The notes under the pieces were generated by a model, which made no database searches, was not told where the DNA came from, and was given only the letters and a program-made list of their open reading frames with translations. Of a DNA stretch of 64,000 bases, positions 17,360 to 26,300 are shown in pieces. The position numbers and the translations under genes were made by a program. Each line of letters opens with the position of its first letter. The first letter of the stretch is position 1. Source of the DNA: Christensenella sp964438705 (GTDB lineage Bacteria > Bacillota > Clostridia > Christensenellales > Christensenellaceae); assembly GCA_964438705.1 (NCBI GenBank), contig CAYTKQ010000005.1, positions 1 through 64,000 of the forward strand, read 5' to 3'.

Positions 17360-18826
17360 ATGGAACCATATTTATTGGGGATCGACCTCGGGACAACGGG
17401 CTGCAAAAGCATGGTGTTCGACCAAAAGGGAAATATCCTTGGAAAAAGTTATATTGAATATGACCTGATCTTCACGCCCGACGGGGTGGAGCAGGACGCG
17501 GAGCTGTGGTGGAAGCATGTGTGCGTGACGGCGCGCGAAGCTGTGTCACAGGCGGGCGCACAGAAAATTGCAGCGCTTGCGGTGAGCGCGCAGGGCATTG
17601 CGGGCGTACCCGTGGCGAAAGACGGGCGCGTTCTGATGAACGCCATAAGCTGGCTCGATAACCGTTCAGCACAGGAAATGGACGCGCTGTGCAGGGTATA
17701 TGGAGAAGAACGGCTCTTTTATGAAACGGGGAAGAATCCGGGTGCATACAGCTTGCCGCAGGTGATGTGGCTCAGGGTCAATCGTCCGCGCGTGTTTGAG
17801 GAAATGGACCGGTACCTGCTTGCGATGGACTTCATCACCTACCGTATGACGGGACGCATGATGACAGACTATTCGATGGCGTGCGGCACAATGGCCTATC
17901 ACGTGGGCGCAAAGCAATGGATGCGGGGGCTGCTCGACCAGACGGTGGGAGATGTTTTTGCCCCCATCGGATGTATGGGAGACCGGGTGGGCACGCTGCT
18001 TCCGGAAGCGGCGGAGGCACTGGGGCTTTCTGAAAGTGTGATCGTTGCGCTCGGTGCGCAGGATCAAAAATGCGCCGCGCTTGGGGCAGGCATCGGGCCG
18101 GGCATTGCGACCGTTTCCCTCGGGACTTCCGCCGCGATGTGTACGCTTGTGGGCGCACCGCTTGGGGACGATCGGCGCTTTGTCAACAGCTGCGGGATGG
18201 ATGAGACGCACTGGCTGCTGGAGACGACGATATCCACAGCGGGCGCTGCGCTAAAGTGGCTGCGGCATACGTTTTTTGAAGGCACTTCATATGAGGATTT
18301 GAACCGTATGGCAGAAAAATCTCCGTGCGGTGCGAATGGCGTGATGTTTTTTCCGCATTTCACCGCAAACGGCGCGGGGGACGCATCGGGTACGTTTACG
18401 GGCATCGGCCTCGCCACGCAAAAAGAGGATGTTGTGCGCGCAGTGATGGAGGGCGTTTGCCATACGTTCGCTTCGCACCTCGGGCATCACGAGCGGCTGG
18501 GTGGTGCGCTCGAGGCGATCCACCTGTTTGGCGGGGGAGCGCTGAGCGCCGTGTGGCGGCAAATGCTCGCCGATATGACGGGCAAGCCGGTGATGCTCCC
18601 CGCAACGCATGAAACGGGCTGCCTTGGCGCGGCGATCCTAGCGGCAAAGGGCGCGGGACTGATTGTGGACGCGTATCATCCGGCGGGGCTGCTGAAAGCA
18701 CCGGCCGGCGTCACACGGCCCGATGAAAAAAACCAAAAGGTCTATGACGCGCAAAAAGGCGCGTATGAAGCATTTGACCAGTGCATCAGGAAAAACAGAA
18801 ATTTAGGAGGTATGTTCTATGAGTAA
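17360..18826 (+). CDS. FGGY-family carbohydrate kinase
   Basis: A 488-residue sugar or polyol kinase of the xylulokinase-like branch. The N-terminal phosphate loop is GIDLGTTGCKSM, the catalytic-base region is ISWLDNRS, and the C-terminal ATP domain has SLGTSAAMCT, FGGGALSAVWRQMLADM and TGCLGAAILA. Two ATGs compete: 17348 overlaps the previous stop, while 17360 has AAGGA 4 bp ahead; I chose 17360. The substrate cannot be read from sequence. It overlaps the next gene by 8 bp. Confidence 0.9.
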   Translation: MEPYLLGIDLGTTGCKSMVFDQKGNILGKSYIEYDLIFTPDGVEQDAELWWKHVCVTAREAVSQAGAQKIAALAVSAQGIAGVPVAKDGRVLMNAISWLDNRSAQEMDALCRVYGEERLFYETGKNPGAYSLPQVMWLRVNRPRVFEEMDRYLLAMDFITYRMTGRMMTDYSMACGTMAYHVGAKQWMRGLLDQTVGDVFAPIGCMGDRVGTLLPEAAEALGLSESVIVALGAQDQKCAALGAGIGPGIATVSLGTSAAMCTLVGAPLGDDRRFVNSCGMDETHWLLETTISTAGAALKWLRHTFFEGTSYEDLNRMAEKSPCGANGVMFFPHFTANGAGDASGTFTGIGLATQKEDVVRAVMEGVCHTFASHLGHHERLGGALEAIHLFGGGALSAVWRQMLADMTGKPVMLPATHETGCLGAAILAAKGAGLIVDAYHPAGLLKAPAGVTRPDEKNQKVYDAQKGAYEAFDQCIRKNRNLGGMFYE

Positions 18827-19790
18827 AGAATTTGATTTCAAACCGGCGGCGTGGGTGCCCTTTCAGGACAGAGCGGTGCTCGAACGGCTCGCTGCCATGA
18901 CGCATGAGGAGCTCGAACAGCATCCCAACAAAAATCTGAACATCAAGATCGTGCCCGACGTGGGCGCGATGTGGCTTGCGGATATGTTCATGCGTACCAA
19001 AGAATCGGACGAGCAGGACAAAAAATTTGTCATGATCTGCGGAAATCCGAATCCGGGCACCTATCTGCCTTATGCGGCGCTGATCAACATGCACCGCATC
19101 AATTTGCGCAATGTGTATCCCTTCATGATGGACGAATGGGCGGACGACCAGGGCAACATTGCACCGCTGAGCTATCGCGCGGGCTTCACGCATTCGTTTA
19201 TGAAATATTTCTACGAGCAGGTGGACCCGGCGCTGCGTATGCCCCTTGAAAACATCCACTATTTTACCAACGAAAATATCGCACACTATTCCGATACGCT
19301 CGACGAGGTGGGCGAAGGCGGTGCGGACGCAATCTACAGCGGTCCCGGATGGGCGGGGCATATCGCGTTCATCGATCCGTGCCCGGAACTGATCCCCGGC
19401 TATAAGGAAGGGGGAGAATACGAGATCAAGGACCTAAACGATCCGTATTTCAAGCAGAAGGCGCAGGTGGTGACACTGCATCCGCTGACCATCGCGCAGA
19501 ATTCCCTGCACGGCGTGTTTGGCTGTTCGGGAAACATCGGCAACGTACCGCCCAAGGCGGCGACCATCGGCCCGCACGATGTGCTGAACGCGCGCTTCAA
19601 AATGGAGTTCCACGGCCTTACCACGATGGGGACCTTTTCCTCGTGGCAGCGCATGACCTCGCGGCTGATCACACACGGGCCGGTGACCCCTTATGTGCCG
19701 GGGTCCGTTTATCAGCTGATGAACTGCAATCTGTTTTTGTCCCCGCAGATCGCGGAGAAGATCGAATGTCATGAGACGATGGGTTATTGA
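18819..19790 (+). CDS. NagB-like (glucosamine-6-phosphate deaminase family) protein with altered active site
   Basis: A 323-residue member of the NagB/RpiA/CoA-transferase fold. Hallmarks are FVMICGNPNPGTYLPYAALI, a MMDEW segment equivalent to the NMDEY of NagB, and GPGWAGHIAFIDP in place of the usual GNDGHIAFNEP. Thus the base His is kept (H181), but the partner Asp is Ala179 and the Glu is Asp186. The domain is larger than NagB (about 266 residues). It may isomerise or deaminate a different amino-sugar phosphate, or act without deamination. TTAGGAGG precedes ATG inside the end of the kinase gene. Confidence 0.8.
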   Translation: MSKEFDFKPAAWVPFQDRAVLERLAAMTHEELEQHPNKNLNIKIVPDVGAMWLADMFMRTKESDEQDKKFVMICGNPNPGTYLPYAALINMHRINLRNVYPFMMDEWADDQGNIAPLSYRAGFTHSFMKYFYEQVDPALRMPLENIHYFTNENIAHYSDTLDEVGEGGADAIYSGPGWAGHIAFIDPCPELIPGYKEGGEYEIKDLNDPYFKQKAQVVTLHPLTIAQNSLHGVFGCSGNIGNVPPKAATIGPHDVLNARFKMEFHGLTTMGTFSSWQRMTSRLITHGPVTPYVPGSVYQLMNCNLFLSPQIAEKIECHETMGY

Positions 19791-19808
19791 GGAAAGAAGG
19801 AATTTGAT

Positions 19809-20573
19809 ATGTCTGTGAATTTTGGCGATAAAACGTGGGAAGAGATCGACGCATACATCAAGAAAAACGCGGTCGTTGTGCTGCCCGTCGGCACCACGGA
19901 GGAGCACGGAAGCCATCTGCCGGTGGAGGCGGACGCAATCATCGCACGCTATTATGCAGAGCAGCTTGCGCGCGCTTCCGAAGCGGCTGGCATTCCGACG
20001 CTTGTTCTGCGTACCATTTCCTATGGATTCTCCATGAAGATCGTGCGCAAGTGGCCGGGCTGCCCGAATGTGGAGCCGGACGCGTTCACCGCGTATATTT
20101 ACAACATCGTGGATTCGCTGGTGGAGATGGGTTTCAAAAAGGTTGTGATGATCGACTGCCACGGCAATCACGATTGTCTGCTGCGCACGGTGATGCGCAA
20201 GATTGCGGACAAATATAATGTGTTCACAATGACGCTTACGCCTGCCGATTTGTGCAAGCCGGAATATGACCGCATCAAAAAGGATCCGGCGGGAGATATC
20301 CATGGCGGGGAGTATGAGACCTCATGCATCCTGCACATCGCGCCCGATCTGGTGCACCCCGAAAAATATACGGATGTGGATAAGATCACATGCAACACGT
20401 CGCTGCGCGGGCCGGTCTCTACGTGGGGCCTGCAGCAGACAAAGACGGGGCTTTTTGGCGACCCGACCACCGCAAGCGCGCAAACGGGCAAGCAATGCCT
20501 CGATTACGCGGTAAAAGAGGGCGTAAAGTATATGAAGCTCTATTATGAGCACAACGAGCAAAGTGAGCTGTGA
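19809..20573 (+). CDS. Creatininase-family amidohydrolase
   Basis: A 254-residue metal-dependent amidohydrolase. Creatininase-family ligands are visible: Glu and His in PVGTTEEHGSHLPVEAD, Asp of the same segment, His in DCHGNHD, and Glu in HGGEYETS. Family members open cyclic amides or formamides (creatinine, formamidopyrimidine). In this operon it may hydrolyse an amide or lactam in the substrate. It lies 18 bp behind the NagB-like gene and 1 bp before the NagA-like gene. Confidence 0.9.
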   Translation: MSVNFGDKTWEEIDAYIKKNAVVVLPVGTTEEHGSHLPVEADAIIARYYAEQLARASEAAGIPTLVLRTISYGFSMKIVRKWPGCPNVEPDAFTAYIYNIVDSLVEMGFKKVVMIDCHGNHDCLLRTVMRKIADKYNVFTMTLTPADLCKPEYDRIKKDPAGDIHGGEYETSCILHIAPDLVHPEKYTDVDKITCNTSLRGPVSTWGLQQTKTGLFGDPTTASAQTGKQCLDYAVKEGVKYMKLYYEHNEQSEL

Positions 20574-20574
20574 T

Positions 20575-21693
20575 ATGAAAGCGATCAGAAATGCACGCGT
20601 CATTATGGACGGGAGAATTGTTCCAGACGGCGTCGTCCTGTTTGAAGGCGGAACAATTTGCTATGCGGGAGAGGACCGCAACATCAGCTATACGGGTGTG
20701 GAAGTGAGCGACGCGCGGGGAAATATACTCGGCCCGGGTTTTGTAGATATCCACTGCCATGCGGGCGGAAACGTGTGGGCGTACGAGGACCCCGTTCGTA
20801 TGGCGGGTGCGCAGCTTGAAGGGGGGACGACCTCCCTTTTGTGTACGCTTTATCACGATATCCCGAACGAGCGCCTGTTTGCGTGCGCGGAGGAGATCAG
20901 GCGGGCAATGGAAGCGGGCACGCCGGGGAACATTGCGGGCATCCACATGGAGGGGCCGTATCTTTCCAACCGATATGGGGCGCACGCGCACACGGCGCGC
21001 ACAGCGGACCCGGCGGAATATGAACCATACCTCAGCGCGTTCGGAGACCTCGTTTTGCAATGGACCTATTCGCCGGAAGTGGAGGGAACGGGTGAATTTG
21101 CGAAGCGGGTACGTGAGAGCGGCATCGCGCTTTCCATTGGCCACAGCGAAGCGGATGCGGAGATGGTGCTTGAAGCCGTCAAAAACGGAGCGACGATCTG
21201 CACGCATATCACGGACGCAACCGGCACATCGCCGCATCCGTCGCGATACGGGGGCACAAAGGAAGTGTCCTTCGATCAGGCGGCCATGCTGTGCGACGAG
21301 CTCTATTGCGAGCTGATCAACGACAGCATGGGCGCGCATGTGCGACCGCTGATGAGCAGGCTGATCTTGAAAACCGTGGGGCTTGGCCGCGTGGTGGGCG
21401 TGACAGACGCGGGCACGGGCTCGTCTGGTGATACGGACATCAACGTGATCGGCAGCGACATTTTTGGCTCCAAGCTGCGCATGATCAACGTCGCAAAAAA
21501 TTTCAGGAAAAACACGGGGCTCAACGTGCCCGACACCTTTCGTGTGTGCGCGGAAAACCCTGCCAGGGCGGTGGGACTGCGCAACGTGGGAACAATAGAG
21601 GCCGGAAAGCGCGCAAATTTTGTGCTGGTGGACGACAAACTGAATCTGCTGAAGGTGATCCTCGACGGGCAGACCGTTTGCGGAACCGATTGA
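20575..21693 (+). CDS. NagA-like N-acetylglucosamine-6-phosphate deacetylase
   Basis: A 372-residue amidohydrolase-superfamily enzyme that would remove an acetyl group from an N-acetyl-amino sugar phosphate. Visible ligands: GFVDIHCHAG, the metal Glu in GIHMEGPYLS, His in SIGHSEAD, His in THITDATG, and the catalytic Asp in GVTDAGTGSS. The THITDATG segment replaces the family's THLFNAM, and the substrate loop differs, so the substrate may not be GlcNAc-6-phosphate. ATG at 20575 is the tightest start (1-bp gap). Last gene of the cluster. Confidence 0.85.
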   Translation: MKAIRNARVIMDGRIVPDGVVLFEGGTICYAGEDRNISYTGVEVSDARGNILGPGFVDIHCHAGGNVWAYEDPVRMAGAQLEGGTTSLLCTLYHDIPNERLFACAEEIRRAMEAGTPGNIAGIHMEGPYLSNRYGAHAHTARTADPAEYEPYLSAFGDLVLQWTYSPEVEGTGEFAKRVRESGIALSIGHSEADAEMVLEAVKNGATICTHITDATGTSPHPSRYGGTKEVSFDQAAMLCDELYCELINDSMGAHVRPLMSRLILKTVGLGRVVGVTDAGTGSSGDTDINVIGSDIFGSKLRMINVAKNFRKNTGLNVPDTFRVCAENPARAVGLRNVGTIEAGKRANFVLVDDKLNLLKVILDGQTVCGTD

Positions 21694-21713
21694 CGGGATA
21701 CAAAACGGTTTTT
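21673..21713 (+). terminator. Possible terminator of the catabolic cluster
   Basis: ACCGTTTG (21673-21680) inside the end of the deacetylase gene can pair with CAAAACGGT (about 21701-21709), followed by TTTTG. The loop is long and the T run short, so this is a weak call. Confidence 0.4.
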
Positions 21714-21752
21714 GCAAGTTCATAAATTGTTCATGCCGAAACGGCGGTTCTG

Positions 21753-21761
21753 TGGTATAAT
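21753..21761 (+). promoter_or_regulatory. Extended -10 promoter of lepB
   Basis: TGGTATAAT (21753-21761) is an extended -10 element; no good -35 lies at 16-18 bp. It gives a leader of about 30 nt before the signal peptidase gene. Confidence 0.6.
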
Positions 21762-21798
21762 CAAGCATGAAACAAAATGAACGGAAAGAAATGGTTTT

Positions 21799-22353
21799 AT
21801 GACGGCAACAAGGTCTGCAAGGCATCGGCATAAGAAAGAGCGCTCGAAAAACATCTGGGGCTGGATCATCGCGATTGGCATTGCGGTGGCGGTGGCATTT
21901 TTGGTGCGTGCATTTTTATTTGAGATCATACTGGTGGACGGACCGTCTATGCAGCCAACATTGCATACGGACGAGCGGCTTGCGGTGGAAAAGGTGACGC
22001 GCTACGGCGGGCTGCCCGAGCGGGGTGACATCATCATCGTACACTATCCGGACGGAACGGACCGCAACTACGTCAAGCGGACGATCGGCCTGCCGGGAGA
22101 GACGGTGGAGATCAAAAATAATGTGGTATATATCAACGGAGAGGCGCTTTCCGAGGATTACATCAACCCGGAGGCATACGCTGACATGGAAGCGGTGGTG
22201 GTGCCGGAAAATTCCGTGTTTGTGATCGGCGACAACCGTGCGAACTCCATGGACAGCCGCATGGTGGGGCCGATCACGCACGATCAGATCGTGGGGCATG
22301 CAATGGCGGTGATCTTCCCCTTCAACGAGATACGCAGTTTGGACGGTATGTAA
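21799..22353 (+). CDS. lepB: Signal peptidase I
   Basis: A 184-residue membrane-anchored serine protease that cleaves signal peptides of exported proteins. A basic N-terminus and one membrane helix (IWGWIIAIGIAVAVAFLVRA) are followed by the catalytic Ser50 in DGPSMQPTL, the general base Lys93 in YVKRTIGLPGE, and the box GDNRANSMDSRMVGPI. Length and one-helix layout match the Gram-positive SipS type. Single gene with its own promoter and terminator. Confidence 0.96.
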   Translation: MTATRSARHRHKKERSKNIWGWIIAIGIAVAVAFLVRAFLFEIILVDGPSMQPTLHTDERLAVEKVTRYGGLPERGDIIIVHYPDGTDRNYVKRTIGLPGETVEIKNNVVYINGEALSEDYINPEAYADMEAVVVPENSVFVIGDNRANSMDSRMVGPITHDQIVGHAMAVIFPFNEIRSLDGM

Positions 22354-22356
22354 AAC

Positions 22357-22387
22357 AAAAGGCTTGCCCCGCTGGGCAAGCCTTTTT
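22357..22387. terminator. Bidirectional terminator between lepB and the DUF2461 gene
   Basis: AAAAGGCTTGCCC, a CGCT loop, GGGCAAGCC and TTTTTT form a perfect 9-bp stem with A and T runs on both sides, serving the two convergent genes. Confidence 0.9.
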
Positions 22388-22395
22388 TGCCGCGT

Positions 22396-23079
22396 TCAGC
22401 CCTCCATCAAAATGTGTTCTTCCACATGGCATAAGAAATCGTAGAAAGGCTTGAGAAGCGTAAAACCTTCGGCAAGAGTCTGCGCGAACTTTTCTGAAAA
22501 CAATAGATTCGCGTCCGTGGAATCGTGCATCCAGTCAAGATTTTTGCGGTCGAGCCAATCGCGGTACTGTTCGGGCGCGTCCGGACATTTGCTTCGTTTA
22601 TAGCGTTCGCCGATCAATGTAAAAACATCCTGCTGTTTCGTTGCGCGGAATGCTTTTAAAAAATGCCGATCCTCTTGCAGGATCATGGCGCGCACCACCT
22701 CCATCGTTTTGGGCGGCGCACCGTAATAACCCGCGCCGTAACGAAAACCCTGCAGCGAAAATTCCATCACAAAGCCGGGCATTGTATGAAAAGCGCCCTT
22801 GGCACGGGAAAACACGATCCACATTATTTCGCGGTACAATGATTTATCGTGCGAGAAGCGCGTGTCGCGGTAGATGCGGGAGATCGTTTTGCCGACCTTC
22901 GGTTCGGTGACGATGAGCGGGTCGATTGCCGTCATTGCGGGCGCAAGGCTGCGCACCAGCTCGCGCATTGGTTCCATCACGTATTCCTCGTACTGCGCCT
23001 TGTGCGCGTGAAACCACTCTTTGCTGTTTGAAAATCTGTTTTCCGCCAGAAAATCAAGCGTTTGTTTTGAAATCGGCAT
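22396..23079 (-). CDS. DUF2461 family protein
   Basis: A 227-residue protein of the DUF2461/TIGR02453 family. The signature is IGRIYRDTRFS-like, here SRIYRDTRFSHDKSLYRE, with an N-terminal TLDFLAENRFSNSKEWFHAH and a GAGYYGAPPK segment. Biochemical function is not known for the family. It is preceded on the minus strand by AGGAGGG and a TATAAT box (23103-23108). It lies between a terminator and the dispersed repeat copy B. Confidence 0.88.
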   Translation of the reverse strand: MPISKQTLDFLAENRFSNSKEWFHAHKAQYEEYVMEPMRELVRSLAPAMTAIDPLIVTEPKVGKTISRIYRDTRFSHDKSLYREIMWIVFSRAKGAFHTMPGFVMEFSLQGFRYGAGYYGAPPKTMEVVRAMILQEDRHFLKAFRATKQQDVFTLIGERYKRSKCPDAPEQYRDWLDRKNLDWMHDSTDANLLFSEKFAQTLAEGFTLLKPFYDFLCHVEEHILMEG

Positions 23080-23160
23080 AAAAAATCCCTCCTGTTATAT
23101 GGTATTATAGCACAGTGAGAGCAAAAAAGGTCAGACATCCACGCATGCGGAGAAGGAAGC

Positions 23161-23300
23161 ATGTGATTTTTATCCGCGCAGATCGGCGGGGTGCTCTGAA
23201 AACACCTGCATGCCAGTCGGGAATTTGCATACCGCTAACCCAACCGGTGCTGCGCGGTGTTAAAGCGCGCGGGACGCAAACATCCAACCGACGCGCGGCG
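23161..23300 (+). repeat. Dispersed palindromic element, copy B
   Basis: A full 140-bp copy: outer end ATGTGATTTTTATCC, the GGGGTGCTCTGAAAACACCT segment, the core GCTAACCCAACC and GCGCGGTGTTAAAGCGCGCG, and the right end GACGCGCGGCG. It differs from copies A, C and D by a few bases (for example GGTG in place of CCC near 23245). It lies between the DUF2461 gene and the 3' end of the PHP-UvrD gene and codes for nothing. Confidence 0.85.
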
Positions 23301-23320
23301 AGAAGAGATCGCTGTGCCGC

Positions 23321-26300
23321 TCAAAAAAAGCCGATCTGCTTGCCCTCCGGTTTTTTGCGGGGGAGGGAGGGGCCTTGCTCCACAGACGTGGGAAGGTCGT
23401 CCAAGAAGGGCGAACGCTCCTCCGTGCCGGTCAGCAGCACGAGTTCGTCACGCGCGCGGGTCGCACCCACATAAAACAATCTGCGCTCTTCGTCCAGATC
23501 GCACTGCCCGTCCCGTTTCCGAAAGGGAATGAGGCCGTCTTTTACACCGCACAAAAACACGGCGGGGTATTCGAGCCCCTTCGCGGCGTGCAGCGTCATC
23601 AGCGTGACCGCATCGGATGCGTATTGCTTTGATCCGCTGCGCATCACATCGCCCTCCGTTCCGAGCGTGAGGGCGGTAAGAAAATCCGCCATGCGTTCAT
23701 GAAACAGCGCCATGTTTTGCAGCCGTTCGAGCGGCTCGGGCCACATGCCGATGAGAGTGGCGGGCGGTTCCTTGCGCACAAGCGGCGCAAAGCGTTCCGC
23801 AAGCCCTGCCTGCTCTGTTTCTCCTGCTTCGCGCAGGAGAAGGCACAGCGCCGCCATGTTTTGTTTGCCGGCGGCGTATTGTTTGAGGATATGCTCTGCG
23901 GATACGGGCGGCACGCTCATCGCCTTGAGCCATGTGGCGAGGGAGACACGATCGGCTGCGTTGAGCAGGAAGCGGAAAAAGGCGAGCGCGCCCATCACGC
24001 TTCGTTCGCTCAGATAGCCGTCCTTTCCCGCCACCGCATAAGGGATGCCCTCCTGAATCAAGCAATCCTCGATGACGCGGCCCTGACGATGGGTGCGGTA
24101 GAGCACGGCGATATCCGAAAGGCCGTAGTGCCTCTCCCGCTCTTTTTTGTGCCGGGCGTGCGCACCGAGCATATCCACACCGCCCACCATGCGGTCGATC
24201 TCCTTTGCGATAAACAGCGCTTCCGCAAAAGAAGAATCCGCACTGAGCAGACGCACGGGCGAACCGCTTTTACGCCGCGCCTCCAATACGGGTTCGCTGT
24301 GACGGATCACATGCAGCGCAACGTCCACGATTTCCGGCGTGGAACGATAGTTTTGCCTGAGGCGTATTTCAGACACGGGCGCGAAGGATTCACGCAACTG
24401 CGCAAAGCAGCGCGCATCCGCACCGCGAAAACCGTAAATGGACTGATCCGGGTCGCCGATCACGAACAGATTGCCGCCTTTCGCCATAAAGACGCGGATG
24501 AGGTCGAGCTGCACGGGGTTACAGTCTTGAAATTCGTCCACGAGCAGATGGGAAAAGCGCGGATACAACGCCTTGGATTTTGGATCATCCGCACGGAACA
24601 GGGCCAGCGTTTCCAGCAAAATATCGTCAAAATCGACCACGTCAAGCGCCGCAAGTTTGGCGCGGTACGCGTCGAGCACGACCTGCGGTACGTTGCCCTT
24701 CGCTCCGTTTTTGAGACGGGAGATTTCCCCCAGCGCTTCGCGCGGCCTCATATCATAGTTGCACGCGCGCAGCACCTCGCTGAGCACACCGAGCGCCTCT
24801 GCCTCGCTGAGCACGGTTTTGTTTCCGATGAGCGTTAAGCAGATGGAATGAAAGGTACCGATGTGCATGGACTTCGCGATTTGCTTGCTTCCAAAATATT
24901 CGTTGAGGCGCGTACGCATCTCTGCCGCCGCCTTGTTGGTGAAGGTGAGCGCGGTGATTTCCTCCGGCTTCGCAAGCCCTTCCTCGATGAGGTAAGCGAT
25001 GCGCGAAACGAGGGTATGCGTTTTGCCCGTACCCGGCCCCGCAAGCACGGCGACCGTTTTTTCGCGCGCGGACGCGGCGGCCCATTGTTCGTCGTTGAGA
25101 CCGTAACGGTGGCCGGAGCGCGCGTGCGCTTCCGCTGCAACCTCGCCGCCCGGCGCTTCGTCGCCCGCCGAAGCCGCGTTCTGCTTCGCGGACAGATCCT
25201 CGCTGCCGGATAGCAGGCTCAACTGACCCTTGAAGCGGGAAAGCTCGTCCCTGTTCATCACGAGGATTTTGCCGTATTCACCGTCGTAGCCGGGGTGGAT
25301 CTCCACCTCGCCCGCGCGCAGACGGCGCACGCCCTCCGCGACGCACGGCCCGGCCTGTCGCTCAATTTCTTCGAGCGGCGATTCGCGCAGGATGAAAAGC
25401 TCCGGCCCCAGCGCCTTTAAAAGCGCGAGGTATTGCGCCTTTACCTTTTTGCTTGCGGTCGTCACACCCATCGAGGCGGCGATGACCTCCATGAGGGGCA
25501 CGAGGCTTTCAAAGTGCTTTGCGTTTGGATGGACGAAGCCCTCGGGGCGGTCCGCAAGTTCCACCAGACGATGATAGACCCCCACCGTGATGCGCCGTCC
25601 GCATACGGGACATTTTCCGCCGGCGGCGATGGTCTGCTCGGGCGTCAGACACACCTTGCAGGCGCGATGTCCGTCGTTGTGATATTTTCCCTCCTCCGGG
25701 AAAAACTCAAGGGTACCGTAAAATTCGTTGGAATCGCGGTTCATAAGAGCCGCAAGCACGGCGGGGAAGGAAAGCGTTGTGTCGAACAGGTTCGCCTCCC
25801 GCGCGAGGTTGGCGGGGGAGTGCGCGTCTGAATTGGAGACCATAGTAAAGCGGTCGAGTGCCGATAGCCGCGCATTCATGGGCGGGTCTGAGGAAAGCCC
25901 CGTCTCGAGCGCGTAGATGTACCCCGTTAAATCGCCGAAGCATTCTTCGATGGAATCAAAGCCGGAATAGGCGCCGAACAACGAAAAATGCGGCGTCCAG
26001 ATGTGTGCGGGAATGAAGATGGCGTCAGGGCAGACGTCGAGCGTGATCTCCAAAAGATCGTGGCTTGGAAGGCCTAGAATGGGCCGTCCGTCAGAATGCA
26101 GGTTACCAATGAGCTCGAGACGCTTCGAAAGCCTTTCCGCCGCTTCGAGGGAGGGCAGGAGGATGATGTTGTGCACCTTGCGCACCCTGCCGTCCTGTTT
26201 ATAGATGGAGCTGATTTCTGCGGAGAGCACGAAACGCGGGTCGCTTACAAAACCGCCGATCTCGTCCGCGATGCGGTATTCATCCTTTAAGCGGTAAAGC

